Below are positions 18,170 to 27,377 of a stretch of 49,168 bases of DNA, one piece after another. This DNA comes from Clostridia bacterium. Its GTDB lineage: Bacteria; Bacillota; Clostridia; TANB77; CAG-508. The notes under the pieces are model-generated. The model had not been told where the DNA came from. It saw nothing but the letters and a program-made list of their open reading frames with translations, and did no database searches. A program made the position numbers and the translations under genes. Numbering within the stretch: the first letter of the stretch is position 1; each line of letters begins with the position of its first letter. The stretch lies in assembly GCA_017625035.1 (NCBI GenBank), contig JAGALX010000001.1:1-49168 (forward strand), written 5' to 3'.

Positions 18170-20530
18170 TTATTCATTTGTTTGCATTTTAAGCTCTTCC
18201 CATCTTTCTTTAGTCATTAAAACTTCTCTTGGTTTGCTTCCTTGATATCCAGATATTATTCCTCTTTCTTCCATTTGATCAATAATTCTTCCTGCTCTTG
18301 CATATCCTACTTTGAATCTTCTTTGTATAAAAGATGTAGATGCTTGTCCTGTTTCAATTACAGTTTCAATTGCATCCTGTAGGAATGGATCAGTATCATC
18401 TTCACAAGATTCACTTTCTAATAATTCTTTATCGGATTTATTGCTTTTTTCGATACTTTCGATAATATCTTCACTATAACTTACTTCACCTGCATTCATT
18501 TTAACAAAATCTACTATTTTTTCGACTTCATCGTCAGATACAAAAGCTCCTTGTGCTCTTAATGGTTTTGATGAACCAGCAGGATAAAATAACATATCAC
18601 CTTTTCCTAACAATTTTTCTGCACCTGTTGAATCTAATATTGTTCTTGAATCGACTTGTGAAGATACTGCAAATGCAATTCTTGAAGGAACATTTGCTTT
18701 AATTAATCCTGTAATAACATCTACAGATGGTCTTTGTGTTGCTATTACTAAATGCATTCCTGCTGCTCTTGCTTTTTGGGCTAACCTACAAATTGCTTCT
18801 TCAACATCTTTTGCAGCAACCATCATTAAATCTGCAAGCTCGTCTATAATTATTACAATTTGTGGAAGTTTTGCATTTTCATTTTCTTTTTCTATTGCTT
18901 TATTATAACCTTTTAAATCTCTAACACCATTTTGGGCAAATTTGTTGTATCTGTCATCCATTTCTTGTACCGCCCATGCTAATGCACCTGCCGCTTTTTT
19001 AGGATCTGTCACAACTGGAATAAGTAGATGTGGTATTCCATTATATACAGATAATTCGACAACTTTCGGGTCAACCATTACAAGTTTTACCTCACTAGGC
19101 TTTGCATTATATATTATACTTGTTATTATTGTATTTATGCATACGCTCTTACCAGAACCAGTTGAACCAGCTATAAGAACATGTGGCATTTTACCTATAT
19201 CTGCAATTATAGTTTTTCCTGCAACGTCTTTACCTAAAGCTACACTTAATTTTGATTTATTATTAGCAAATTCATCACTTTCTATAACTTCTCTTAAATG
19301 AACTGCCTCTTTTTCTTTGTTTGGAACTTCGATACCAACAGCTTGTTTACCTGGTATTGGAGCTTCAATTCTTATTGTTTCTGCAGCTAAGTTTAATGCT
19401 ATATCATCTGCTAAATTTGCAATTTTACTTACTCTTGTTCCTTCAGATGGTTTTAATTCATATCTTGTTATTGTTGGTCCTACTGACACATTTTCAACTT
19501 TAGCAGAAACACCAAAACTGTATAATGTTTTTTGCAATTTTGCTGCTGTTTCTGCTAATATTTTAGCTCCTCCTTTATTATTTTTTTTATTATGTACACT
19601 TAAAATTTCAACTGGAGGATATTCGTAATGTTCATCTTCAACAACTAATGCATGCTCTAATTGTAAAACTTCTTTTGTTTTGTCTTCTTTTTTTTCTTCT
19701 TCTTGTTTAAATAAGTTGTTTTCTATGTAATCTACAGATTTGTCATTTTGTGCTTTTGCTTTTTCATTATTTATCATATTAATTGTTAATTGTTCATCAA
19801 TTTGTAATGCATCTCTTCTTCGCTCTTCTTTTTCTCTTTGTTTTCGCTCTTTTGCAGTTTCTGGTCTGTCATATGCAGCATCACCAAAATCATCTTGAAT
19901 TACAGAATGTTTCTTTTGTGCATTTGTCATAGATTTATTTTCATATTCATATTCGTTTTTATCATTTTCTCTTTCATGCTGTTTTTTATTTATTAACTTT
20001 GCTACACGTTCTGTAGGTTTTAATCCAAAAACAAATACTGCTACTAAAATTGCTATACCAATTATAATAATTAATGCGGCTATTGGTTCAAATAATTTTA
20101 CTAATGGATATGCAATTAATGTTCCTAATACACCTCCACCTTTATTACTTTGACCAAGGTAATAAGCTCTATCTATAACCTGTACAAAATCAACATTATA
20201 TTCTAAAACATTATTTAATATTTGACAGATTGTCAATGTTGCAGAAAAACATAATAAGGCAATACTTACCGGAATTATTTTTGATAATACAGCTTGTTTA
20301 TTATTGCTAACAATATAAATGACAGAAATAAAAGGTACTATTGGAGATATATATTTTAATATCCCAAATAATCCACCAAATATTTCATTTAATAAATTTC
20401 CCATATATCCAGAATTTCCATATATTAAAATTGCTGTTACAATTCCTATTAATATTAATAAAACTACTGTCATATCTGCATTCATTTTAAATATTTTTTT
20501 CTTAGTTTGATTTTTCGTTTTTTTCGCCAT
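18170..20530 (-). CDS. ftsK: DNA translocase FtsK/SpoIIIE
   Basis: Septum-bound ATP-driven DNA pump that clears chromosome arms at division and fills the forespore in sporulators. The N-terminus has about four transmembrane helices (residues about 20-190), then a charged linker, the RecA-like motor with AGSTGSGKSVCINT (Walker A), IIIDELADLMM (Walker B) and ATQRPSVDVITG, and a C-terminal winged-helix gamma domain (TSFIQRRFKVGYARAGRIID). About 786 residues. ATG 20530 is chosen because AGGAGG sits 10 bp upstream; an in-frame TTG at 20551 precedes that site. The upstream terminator at 20557-20596 separates it from the gene at 20607. Confidence 0.95.
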   Translation of the reverse strand: MAKKTKNQTKKKIFKMNADMTVVLLILIGIVTAILIYGNSGYMGNLLNEIFGGLFGILKYISPIVPFISVIYIVSNNKQAVLSKIIPVSIALLCFSATLTICQILNNVLEYNVDFVQVIDRAYYLGQSNKGGGVLGTLIAYPLVKLFEPIAALIIIIGIAILVAVFVFGLKPTERVAKLINKKQHERENDKNEYEYENKSMTNAQKKHSVIQDDFGDAAYDRPETAKERKQREKEERRRDALQIDEQLTINMINNEKAKAQNDKSVDYIENNLFKQEEEKKEDKTKEVLQLEHALVVEDEHYEYPPVEILSVHNKKNNKGGAKILAETAAKLQKTLYSFGVSAKVENVSVGPTITRYELKPSEGTRVSKIANLADDIALNLAAETIRIEAPIPGKQAVGIEVPNKEKEAVHLREVIESDEFANNKSKLSVALGKDVAGKTIIADIGKMPHVLIAGSTGSGKSVCINTIITSIIYNAKPSEVKLVMVDPKVVELSVYNGIPHLLIPVVTDPKKAAGALAWAVQEMDDRYNKFAQNGVRDLKGYNKAIEKENENAKLPQIVIIIDELADLMMVAAKDVEEAICRLAQKARAAGMHLVIATQRPSVDVITGLIKANVPSRIAFAVSSQVDSRTILDSTGAEKLLGKGDMLFYPAGSSKPLRAQGAFVSDDEVEKIVDFVKMNAGEVSYSEDIIESIEKSNKSDKELLESESCEDDTDPFLQDAIETVIETGQASTSFIQRRFKVGYARAGRIIDQMEERGIISGYQGSKPREVLMTKERWEELKMQTNE

Positions 20531-20556
20531 ATGGTATTTTCCTCCTGTCAAAAAAA

Positions 20557-20596
20557 GTAATCGGATATATATAATTATAAAAAAACCCGATTACTG
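20557..20596 (-). terminator. Terminator between the coiled-coil gene and ftsK
   Basis: AGTAATCGG 20557-20565 and CCGATTACT 20588-20596 pair, followed on the minus strand by TTTTTTT. It is close enough to ftsK that the ftsK ribosome site begins only about 10 bp later. Confidence 0.8.
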
Positions 20597-20606
20597 ATTT
20601 ACTAAT

Positions 20607-21044
20607 TTATTTAAGTTCATTGCGATTATTTTGTATTATTTTTAGTGCCTCTTGTAGAGCCACTTCTATTCCATTTAATACATTATCTGCATAGTCTTTT
20701 GTTCCTTTTGATATTTCTCTTGACATTTCATTTGCAGTTTCAATAATCTCTGCTTTTTTCTCATATGCTTTTTTTGTTATTTCATGTTCATCAATCATAG
20801 ATATGATTCTGTTTTCAGCTTCTTTTACAATATCATCAGCTTCTTTTTGTGCTTCTACTAAAATACGTTGTCTTTCTTCTTTTATCCATTTAGCTTGTTT
20901 TAGTTCTTCTGGTAATTTTAATCTTAACTCGCTAATTATTTCTAAAATTTCTTCTTTGTCTACCATTACTTTGTTTGAAAATGGCATTCCTTTGCTTTTT
21001 TCCAGTATATCCTCTATGTTTTCTAGTAATGTAAATATTTCCAT
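20607..21044 (-). CDS. Coiled-coil protein (V-ATPase subunit H/E-like), unknown role
   Basis: 145 residues, almost wholly helical, with the heptad-like segment WIKEERQRILVEAQKEADD typical of ATP synthase b / V-ATPase H-like and DivIVA-like coiled coils. No ATPase motif, so the common label ATPase subunit would be by resemblance only. It overlaps the ribosome site region of rsmD's end (3 bp between rsmD stop and this start), so the two are cotranscribed. Genes of this kind often sit beside rsmD in Clostridia. Terminated by the hairpin at 20557-20596. Confidence 0.7.
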   Translation of the reverse strand: MEIFTLLENIEDILEKSKGMPFSNKVMVDKEEILEIISELRLKLPEELKQAKWIKEERQRILVEAQKEADDIVKEAENRIISMIDEHEITKKAYEKKAEIIETANEMSREISKGTKDYADNVLNGIEVALQEALKIIQNNRNELK

Positions 21045-21047
21045 TGT

Positions 21048-21608
21048 TTAACCCCTTTCGACTAAAAATATGAGATAAGCTCTTCCATATTTTCTGCTAT
21101 CATAAACTTCCACATTCAAGTCTTTTAAATTTGTTACTTCTCTTTCTTTTTCATCTGTTTCTATTATTATCATTCCATCTTTGTTCAATAGTTCATATTC
21201 TAATATTAGCTTTACAGCTTTTTTTGAAATATCCAAATCATATGGTGGATCTAAAAATATGATGTCAAATTTTACTTGTGATTTTTTTAAATCTTTTAAA
21301 AACTCAGCATAATCTTTATTCTTAATAATAGCATTTTCTTGTAATTTTGTTTTTTTCACATTTTCAATTACATATTTAATTGCTAGATGTGATTTATCGC
21401 ACATATATGCTTTTTTGCATCCCCTACTTAAGAATTCTATTCCAATTGCCCCACTTCCAGCAAATAAATCTAACACTGTAGAATCTTCTATTTTATCATT
21501 TATTATGTTAAATAATGATTCTTTCACTCTATCTAGTGTAGGTCTTGTTGAAATATCATCTATTGAATTTAATTTTGTACCTCTTGCACTACCGCTGATA
21601 ACTCTCAT
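21048..21608 (-). CDS. rsmD: 16S rRNA (guanine-966-N2)-methyltransferase
   Basis: S-adenosylmethionine-dependent enzyme that methylates G966 of 16S rRNA in the small subunit. Visible: MRVISGSARG at the N-terminus, DLFAGSGAIGIEFLSRG (SAM-binding motif I), and IIFLDPPYDLD (the NPPY-type catalytic motif as DPPY). 186 residues, full length. ATG 21608 follows GGAG. A TTGACA promoter lies at 21646-21673, with TGTAAT boxes further upstream. Confidence 0.95.
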   Translation of the reverse strand: MRVISGSARGTKLNSIDDISTRPTLDRVKESLFNIINDKIEDSTVLDLFAGSGAIGIEFLSRGCKKAYMCDKSHLAIKYVIENVKKTKLQENAIIKNKDYAEFLKDLKKSQVKFDIIFLDPPYDLDISKKAVKLILEYELLNKDGMIIIETDEKEREVTNLKDLNVEVYDSRKYGRAYLIFLVERG

Positions 21609-21645
21609 ATTTACTCCTAACCTGATGTTATTAAATTCTCTTTAT

Positions 21646-21673
21646 ATTTTATATTTATTTTTGAATATGTCAA
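21646..21673 (-). promoter_or_regulatory. Sigma-A-like promoter of rsmD
   Basis: On the minus strand TTGACA (21673-21668), 16 bp, then TAAAAT (21651-21646), about 40 bp before the rsmD start. A slightly shifted TATAAA would also serve as -10. Confidence 0.65.
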
Positions 21674-21688
21674 TATCTATTCTAAAAA

Positions 21689-21735
21689 TGTAATATAGAT
21701 TTAATATTTTTGTAATATTTTTACATTTTTGTAAT
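21689..21735 (+). promoter_or_regulatory. TGTAAT box array upstream of the rsmD promoter
   Basis: TGTAAT at 21689-21694, 21711-21716 and 21730-21735. The first two are 22 bp apart. The nearest box ends 15 bp upstream of the -35. A 22-bp stretch at 21701-21722 is identical to 22872-22893 in front of sepF. It resembles WalR/PhoP-type direct repeats; the regulator is inferred, not shown. Confidence 0.45.
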
Positions 21736-21778
21736 ATTTAGGTTAACTAAACTAGAGAAAGCTCAAAAAAATAAATTC

Positions 21779-21810
21779 AAAAACAGAGGAACTTTTTATC
21801 CTCTGTTTTT
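21779..21810. terminator. Terminator after divIVA
   Basis: AAAAACAGAGGA 21779-21790 is the reverse complement of TCCTCTGTTTTT 21799-21810. There is T-rich sequence on both sides; it ends the sepF-divIVA message. Confidence 0.85.
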
Positions 21811-21822
21811 CTTTCGTTTTAT

Positions 21823-22270
21823 CTAGTCTTTTTTCATATCTTTTATTAATTCTAATTGAGAGATTAATAATGATTCCATTTTTGCTTTGTAAACATCTAA
21901 TTGTTTATCTAAGTCTTCTAATTCTTTTTGTTTTATTATTATTGTTTGAGATAAAGTTTCTACAGATTGTCTTGCAGTTCCTTCTGCGTCTTTAATTATT
22001 TGGCTTGCTTGTTGTTTTGCAGCATTTTTCACTTCATCTGCTGCTGATTGTGCAATAACTAAGGTATTTTGAATTGTTGATTCCATACCTTTATAATGTT
22101 CTAATTCTTTTTTTAGTTGCTCTACCTCTTTAGTTGATGCAGATAATTCTTTACATTTTTTTTCTAGTTCTACAGTTACTTGATCAAGAAAATCATCAAC
22201 TTCTTCTACACTATATCCATTCCATCCGTTTAGAGAATTTTTTATTTTCAACATCTAATGGTGTAAGCAT
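21823..22270 (-). pseudogene. divIVA: Division-site protein DivIVA, apparent 1-nt frameshift
   Basis: DivIVA binds curved membrane at septa and poles and recruits division or sporulation partners. The gene should start at ATG 22270, with GGAGGG 8 bp upstream, giving MLTPLDVENKKFSKRM, the canonical DivIVA N-terminus. After that ATG codon (22225-22223) one extra G at 22222 breaks the frame. Skipping it continues as NGYSVEEVDDFLDQVTVE, then a long coiled coil ending DMKKD with a TAG stop. Taking the internal out-of-frame ATG 22254 instead gives a non-family N-terminus (MLKIKNSLNGW). The corrected length is about 148 residues. A sequencing error is likely, since the rest is well conserved. Lies 28 bp after sepF, the usual order. 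Confidence 0.85.
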
Positions 22271-22297
22271 ATTATATCCCTCCTAAACTTTTAATTT

Positions 22298-22765
22298 TTA
22301 CTCATTTGGTATGTTATTTTTTAGCCATGAAACAGAAAGTTTATTTTTTATTTCTTCTCTAGCCATTTCTGTAGTAATATCATAATTGTATGGAGCTATC
22401 AAAAATATAGAATTTGATACTTTTTGCATGTGTCCATCTAATGCATGAACAGCTCCGCTAACAACATCTATTATACGTCTTGCAATATCTTTATTAACAT
22501 ATTCCAAGTTTACAATTACTGATTTTTTTTCTTTTAAAAGATCACAAATACTTTCAGATTGTTCAAATGTTGTAGGTTGAGATATTACCATTTTTACTTG
22601 TTGAGCTTGTGGTAAGCTTAATAATTTTGTACGTTTTCCCCATGTTTTTTTCTCTTCAACTTCTTCTTGTTCATAATCATCATATTCGTATTCATTTTCT
22701 TCTTTATCTTCTGCAGTATCCATACCAAATAAATCCCACACCTTGTTCATTATAGCTCCTGACAT
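22298..22765 (-). CDS. sepF: Cell division protein SepF
   Basis: SepF is a cytoplasmic FtsZ partner that tethers the Z-ring to the membrane and aligns septum synthesis. An N-terminal amphipathic start (MSGAIMNKVWDLFGM), an acidic linker (about 20-40), then the SepF core: KMVISQPTTFEQSESICDLL, VIVNLEYVNKDIARRIIDVVSGAVHALDG and SNSIFLIAPYN. 155 residues. GGAGG 8 bp upstream of ATG 22765. Promoter at 22815-22845. Cotranscribed with divIVA. Confidence 0.95.
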   Translation of the reverse strand: MSGAIMNKVWDLFGMDTAEDKEENEYEYDDYEQEEVEEKKTWGKRTKLLSLPQAQQVKMVISQPTTFEQSESICDLLKEKKSVIVNLEYVNKDIARRIIDVVSGAVHALDGHMQKVSNSIFLIAPYNYDITTEMAREEIKNKLSVSWLKNNIPNE

Positions 22766-22814
22766 ATATATAACCTCCTAAATTCTAATACTCCTCATTT
22801 GTATTAACTTGCAT

Positions 22815-22845
22815 ATAGTATCTAACTTTTTTAACGTGTTGTCAA
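22815..22845 (-). promoter_or_regulatory. Sigma-A-like promoter of sepF-divIVA
   Basis: TTGACA (22845-22840) and TACTAT (22820-22815) with 19 bp between them, or GATACT at 17 bp. It lies about 50 bp before the sepF start. Confidence 0.55.
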
Positions 22846-22859
22846 GACTTTTATTTTGT

Positions 22860-22898
22860 TGTAATACAAACTTAATATTTTTGTAATATTTTTGTAAT
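22860..22898 (+). promoter_or_regulatory. TGTAAT box array upstream of the sepF promoter
   Basis: TGTAAT at 22860-22865, 22882-22887 and 22893-22898. The last two are TGTAAT-N5-TGTAAT, the WalR-type consensus (TGTWAH-N5-TGTWAH). The first is 22 bp from the second, as in the rsmD array. The nearest box ends 14 bp upstream of the -35. Confidence 0.5.
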
Positions 22899-22901
22899 AT
22901 T

Positions 22902-24122
22902 TTAATTTTCAATTTGATCATATGCTGAAATTGATTTTTTACTTGACAATGTAGAAATATCGTATCCAGCCTCTTTTAATTCTGCATATGAGTAGTTTTC
23001 TACTATTGAATATTTGTCATTTTTTCTAAGCACTTTCACTAATATTTTCTCTTTTAAGCCTGCTCTATTTCTCATTACATATGCAAAGTTTCCTTCATAC
23101 TTGATTGCTGAGTTTGGTATTTTTAAACCAGAATCACTCCACCAAATAACATCAAAAGATGTTTTTCTGTATTTTGTTAGGTTTACTACTGAATTACTTA
23201 TTTCAAATACTAATAATACTTTTTCATCTGATTCGACTGATTTATATACGATTTTAGCTGATATTTCTTCTGAATTTTGTAATCTTAATTTTATAGATTT
23301 TCCTACTTCAGAATTTTTGGCTTCGTCTGATTCTAATATACAAGCAATATTGCAGCTGAAGTTATCAACAATTTTTCCACTTTCTGAGCTGGAAGCAATA
23401 ATTTGCCCTGTTTGTACATCTAATTCTTCTAGAAATTTTTCGTTTAAATAAGAAAAATCGTCTGATTTTAGTATTGATTCAAGTCCATCTATTCTGTATG
23501 ATATTATTCCACTACTTTCTGCTTGAATATATTTAGAAGTATTCTTTAATTGATCTTCATACGTATTTCTTTCATCCATTAAAGTTTTTAATGTACTGTT
23601 ATTAGAATTTTCTGATTTTATTTTTATCTTTTTAGTAAGATATGAATTTATATCAGTTTTTTCTTGTGAGATTTTTTGTATATTATTACTTTCGTATAAG
23701 TTATCTAATTTTTGGTCTATTTGATTATTTATTAATTTTATATCAGTTGAAAAATATGTATCATCATCATCTAAATTTTGTTGAATTTCAAGATCTATTT
23801 CTTCTATTTTTTTATTTATTTTATCTTCATTATCAATACAATATCGATAAATTGATTCTCCCTTTGCTACTTTTTCTCCTTCAGATTTAATTGGTACAAT
23901 TCCTTGATTTGCATTTTCTATGTTTATAATACTTTCATTTCTTATAATATATCCTTCTGCAAATTCCTCTTGATAAATTTTTCCATTCTCAACAACGAAT
24001 GTTTCTGTTGGCTTTTTTATTAAATTAACCAATAAAATAATTAAATATAATAAAACAATAAGTATTCCTATAAATATTGTTATTATAAAAACTTTTTTCT
24101 TTTCTAAATTTTTCTTTTCTAT
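22902..24122 (-). CDS. HlyD-like membrane-fusion/efflux adaptor, probable ATA start
   Basis: Single-pass membrane protein of the HlyD/membrane-fusion type, often encoded near sepF in Clostridia; function in those genomes is unclear. From TTG 24032 it lacks a membrane anchor. In frame upstream there are 30 more codons reading IEKKNLEKKKVFIITIFIGI and a further hydrophobic stretch, an obvious N-terminal membrane segment. They begin with ATA 24122, 7 bp after AAGGTGA, a very good ribosome site that overlaps the miaA stop. No ATG, GTG or TTG exists between the preceding in-frame stop and the anchor. The rest shows a barrel-sandwich start (NIENANQGIVPIKSEGEKV), a coiled-coil middle and SGIISYRIDGLE. 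406 residues by this reading. Confidence 0.7.
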   Translation of the reverse strand: MEKKNLEKKKVFIITIFIGILIVLLYLIILLVNLIKKPTETFVVENGKIYQEEFAEGYIIRNESIINIENANQGIVPIKSEGEKVAKGESIYRYCIDNEDKINKKIEEIDLEIQQNLDDDDTYFSTDIKLINNQIDQKLDNLYESNNIQKISQEKTDINSYLTKKIKIKSENSNNSTLKTLMDERNTYEDQLKNTSKYIQAESSGIISYRIDGLESILKSDDFSYLNEKFLEELDVQTGQIIASSSESGKIVDNFSCNIACILESDEAKNSEVGKSIKLRLQNSEEISAKIVYKSVESDEKVLLVFEISNSVVNLTKYRKTSFDVIWWSDSGLKIPNSAIKYEGNFAYVMRNRAGLKEKILVKVLRKNDKYSIVENYSYAELKEAGYDISTLSSKKSISAYDQIEN

Positions 24123-24129
24123 AGTTCCT

Positions 24130-25050
24130 TCACCTTATTTCTTCTAAAATAATATTTGTGTTTTCATCGATTTTTTTTGAAGCATCAAGCCAATATATAT
24201 TTTTGTTTCTTCTAAACCATGTAAGTTGTCTTTTAGCATATCTACGACTTTCCATTTTTATTTTTTCAATCATATCTTCTTTAGAATATTTTCCTTCGAA
24301 ATATTCTACAACTTCTTTGTAGCCAAGTCCTTGCATAGCTGTAGGTATTTCGTTGTATTTATTTATTAAATTTTTCACTTCATCAATTAATCCATTATTT
24401 ATCATTATATCTACTCTTTTGTTTATTCTGTCGTATAATATTTGTCTGTCCATATTTATTGCAAATACTTTAAAATCGTATTTTACTTCTTTTTGTCTTG
24501 ATTCTAACTCTAATTGTGTTTTAGTTTTTCCAGTTGATTTATAGATTTCTAATACTCTGCAAATTCTTTTTTTGTCATTTTTGCTTATTTTTTGCATTGC
24601 CTGCTTATCAATTTTTTGTGCTAAATTATACAAATATTCTAATCCTTTTTCTTCTGCTATTTTTTCTAATTCATTTCTGTATTCTAAGTCAACTTGCATT
24701 TCATTAAAATCAATTCCATATATTAAAGAATCTACATATAGTCCTGTTCCACCAACAATAATCGGAGTTTTTCCTTTTTTTAATATTTCTTCGATTGCAT
24801 TTGTTGCATCTTTTTTAAAATCTGCTACACTGTATCTAATCGATGGTGAAACACAATCAATTAAATAATGTTTGATATTTTTCATTTCTTCTATAGTTGG
24901 TTTTGCCGTTCCTATATTCATATCTTTATATATTTGCATAGAATCAGCAGAAATAATTTCTCCATTAATTTTTTCTGCCAATTCTATTGATAAAGCTGTT
25001 TTCCCTGATGCAGTTGGCCCGCAAATTACTATTACAATCGGCTTCTTCAT
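24130..25050 (-). CDS. miaA: tRNA dimethylallyltransferase
   Basis: Adds a dimethylallyl group to N6 of A37 in tRNAs reading UNN codons. It begins GPTASGKTALSIELAEKING (P-loop), then IISADSMQIYKDMNIGTAKP, GGTGLYVDSLIYGI, and a helical insert. AMQGLGYKEVVEYFEG and RRYAKRQLTWFRRN are the C-terminal signature. 306 residues. ATG 25050 follows AGGAG. 13 bp after mutL, the usual mutL-miaA pair. Confidence 0.97.
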   Translation of the reverse strand: MKKPIVIVICGPTASGKTALSIELAEKINGEIISADSMQIYKDMNIGTAKPTIEEMKNIKHYLIDCVSPSIRYSVADFKKDATNAIEEILKKGKTPIIVGGTGLYVDSLIYGIDFNEMQVDLEYRNELEKIAEEKGLEYLYNLAQKIDKQAMQKISKNDKKRICRVLEIYKSTGKTKTQLELESRQKEVKYDFKVFAINMDRQILYDRINKRVDIMINNGLIDEVKNLINKYNEIPTAMQGLGYKEVVEYFEGKYSKEDMIEKIKMESRRYAKRQLTWFRRNKNIYWLDASKKIDENTNIILEEIR

Positions 25051-25063
25051 CTAGTACTCCTTT

Positions 25064-27187
25064 TTATTTTCTTGAAAATTTCTTTTCTATTTCATACTCA
25101 GATAATTTAATTGCTGTTGGTCTGCCATGAGGGCATGTAAATGGATTTTTTAATACTAGTAGTTTTTGCATTAAACTATCTACTTCTTCAAATGTAAGTG
25201 CCATTTTTGCTTTTACAGCAGCCTTGCATGCAACTGTTGCAATAAATTTTTCTTCAATTTCTTGTTTTGCAGTTCTAGCAACAGTATTTATTTCATCTAA
25301 GCTTTCTAAAAATAGTTCTTTTGTATCTAAGTCTATACACACATTTGGAACTCCACTTAATTTTATTGTGTTTTCCCCAAATTCTTCTAACTCAAATCCT
25401 GCTTTTTTAAATAATTCAAAATTATCTCTTGCAATATCCATTTCTTTATGAGTTAAAGTAATTATATCTGGTAATAACATTAATTGTGAATCTTTATCTT
25501 CATCGCTATAATAATTTTGTTTTATTTTTTCATATAAAATCCTTTCATGTGCAGCATGTTGGTCGATTATATAAAGCTCACTGTCTATTTCTATAATGAT
25601 ATATGTAGAAAATGCAATTCCAACAAATTTATATTTTATAGAATTATAAATTGTTTTGTTTTCAAATAAAGATACATTTTGTGCTGTTTGTACTTCAAAA
25701 GCTCCTTCTGATTGCTCGTATTCTTCTTTTTTTTCTTCTACTTTATTTTCATTATTTATTGGTGCTTTTCCGAATGTTTTTCTGTACATTTCTTCAAATG
25801 ATTTATCATAATCAATTTGATCATTTGTTTTATTTTCTATATTTTCTGACAATTCACTATTATTAACAGTTTCTTCAATCTGTTGATTTTGTATATCACT
25901 TTTATCTTCTTGCTCTTTTGAATGATTTGTTTCTTCTTTTATCATTGAACCAATAATTTTATCATTATATATATCTTCTATTAAATTTCCGCTTCTGTTA
26001 AACAACAAATTATTTGGTTCTAATGTTTTAATTTCACTTTCATTTTTTTCTGTTTGTTTTACTGTAAATGAAGATTCATCATTTTTTTCTTCTTTATTTA
26101 TTTGTAGATCATTTGTTTTTGTTTCATTGAAACTATCATCTTTGTTTAATTTTGAATCATTTAATAATTTTTCTGAATCTTTATTTCTCCCTAAATAATC
26201 TTCTTGTAATAAAGCTTCTTTTATTGCATGATATACTAATTTAAATATTTTATTTTCTTCTTGAAATCTTATTTCTAATTTTGCTGGATGAACATTTACA
26301 TCTATTTTATGAGGATCTATATCTAAATTTAAAATTAAAAATCCATATTTACCGACTGTAATCATTCCTTTAAAAGCTTGTTCTGCGGCACTAGTTAATG
26401 TTTTATCTTTTACGAATCTATTGTTTACAAAGAATAACTGATTTGCTCTATTTGATCTTGCAATAGATGGTTTTCCTATACATCCACTTATCGACATATC
26501 TTCGTATTGATAATTTACATTTATTATATTCTCAGCAACATCTTTACCATATACACTATATACAACATCTTTTATATTTCCATTTCCTGTTGTTTGAATG
26601 ATGTTTTTTCCTAAATTTATTAATTTAACTGCTATATTAGGATTAACAAGGGCTATTCTTGTAACAGTATCTTCAATATATCCTGTTTCTGTAAAATCTT
26701 TTTTTAAGAATTTATATCTTACTGGTGTATTAAAAAATAAATTTTCAACTATTATTGTTGTACCTTTTGGACATCCAACAACTTCTTTACTTATTATTTT
26801 GCCACCTTCAACAATTATTTTATAACCAAGTTCACTATCAGCTGTTCTAGATGTTAACTCAACATGAGCTATTGCAGCAATACTTGCAAGTGCTTCCCCT
26901 CTAAATCCCATTGATTTAACAATTTCTAAGTCTTTTGCACTTCTAATTTTACTTGTTGCATGTCTTTCAAAAGCAATTTCCATATCATCTGGTAAAAAAC
27001 CTTTTCCATTATCTGTAATTCGTATATATGTTATTCCACCATTTTTTATTTCTGCAGTAACACTAGTTGCACCAGCATCAATAGAATTTTCCATTAATTC
27101 TTTTACTACAGATGCAGGTCTTTCAATAACTTCTCCTGCGGCTATTTTATTTATTGTTAAATCGTCTAATAGTACAATATTTCCCAT
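25064..27187 (-). CDS. mutL: DNA mismatch repair protein MutL
   Basis: Mismatch-repair ATPase and endonuclease. The N-terminal GHKL ATPase shows TINKIAAGEVIERPASVVKE, DNGKGF and GFRGEALASI. The C-terminal endonuclease domain has DQHAAHERILYEK, matching the DQHA-X2-E-X4-E metal motif, plus ACKAAVKA and CPHGRP. A long acidic Asn/Glu-rich linker (about 370-500) joins them. ATG 27187 (MGNIVLLDD) is preferred; an in-frame TTG at 27223 lacks a good ribosome site. About 707 residues. mutS is not adjacent here. Confidence 0.96.
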   Translation of the reverse strand: MGNIVLLDDLTINKIAAGEVIERPASVVKELMENSIDAGATSVTAEIKNGGITYIRITDNGKGFLPDDMEIAFERHATSKIRSAKDLEIVKSMGFRGEALASIAAIAHVELTSRTADSELGYKIIVEGGKIISKEVVGCPKGTTIIVENLFFNTPVRYKFLKKDFTETGYIEDTVTRIALVNPNIAVKLINLGKNIIQTTGNGNIKDVVYSVYGKDVAENIINVNYQYEDMSISGCIGKPSIARSNRANQLFFVNNRFVKDKTLTSAAEQAFKGMITVGKYGFLILNLDIDPHKIDVNVHPAKLEIRFQEENKIFKLVYHAIKEALLQEDYLGRNKDSEKLLNDSKLNKDDSFNETKTNDLQINKEEKNDESSFTVKQTEKNESEIKTLEPNNLLFNRSGNLIEDIYNDKIIGSMIKEETNHSKEQEDKSDIQNQQIEETVNNSELSENIENKTNDQIDYDKSFEEMYRKTFGKAPINNENKVEEKKEEYEQSEGAFEVQTAQNVSLFENKTIYNSIKYKFVGIAFSTYIIIEIDSELYIIDQHAAHERILYEKIKQNYYSDEDKDSQLMLLPDIITLTHKEMDIARDNFELFKKAGFELEEFGENTIKLSGVPNVCIDLDTKELFLESLDEINTVARTAKQEIEEKFIATVACKAAVKAKMALTFEEVDSLMQKLLVLKNPFTCPHGRPTAIKLSEYEIEKKFSRK

Positions 27188-27377
27188 TATTTTATCAACC
27201 CTTTCTAGATGTTCAGTTTTCAAACATATATTATTTCTTTCGAATTATATCATTAGTTTGTCGGCTTTGTACATAGAATTTTTTATTTTATTAAAAAATT
27301 TAATTTATTCCGTAACAGTTTTTTAAAAACAGAATAATATATATCATACAAAAGAAATTGAAAGGGGGGAATTAAGA

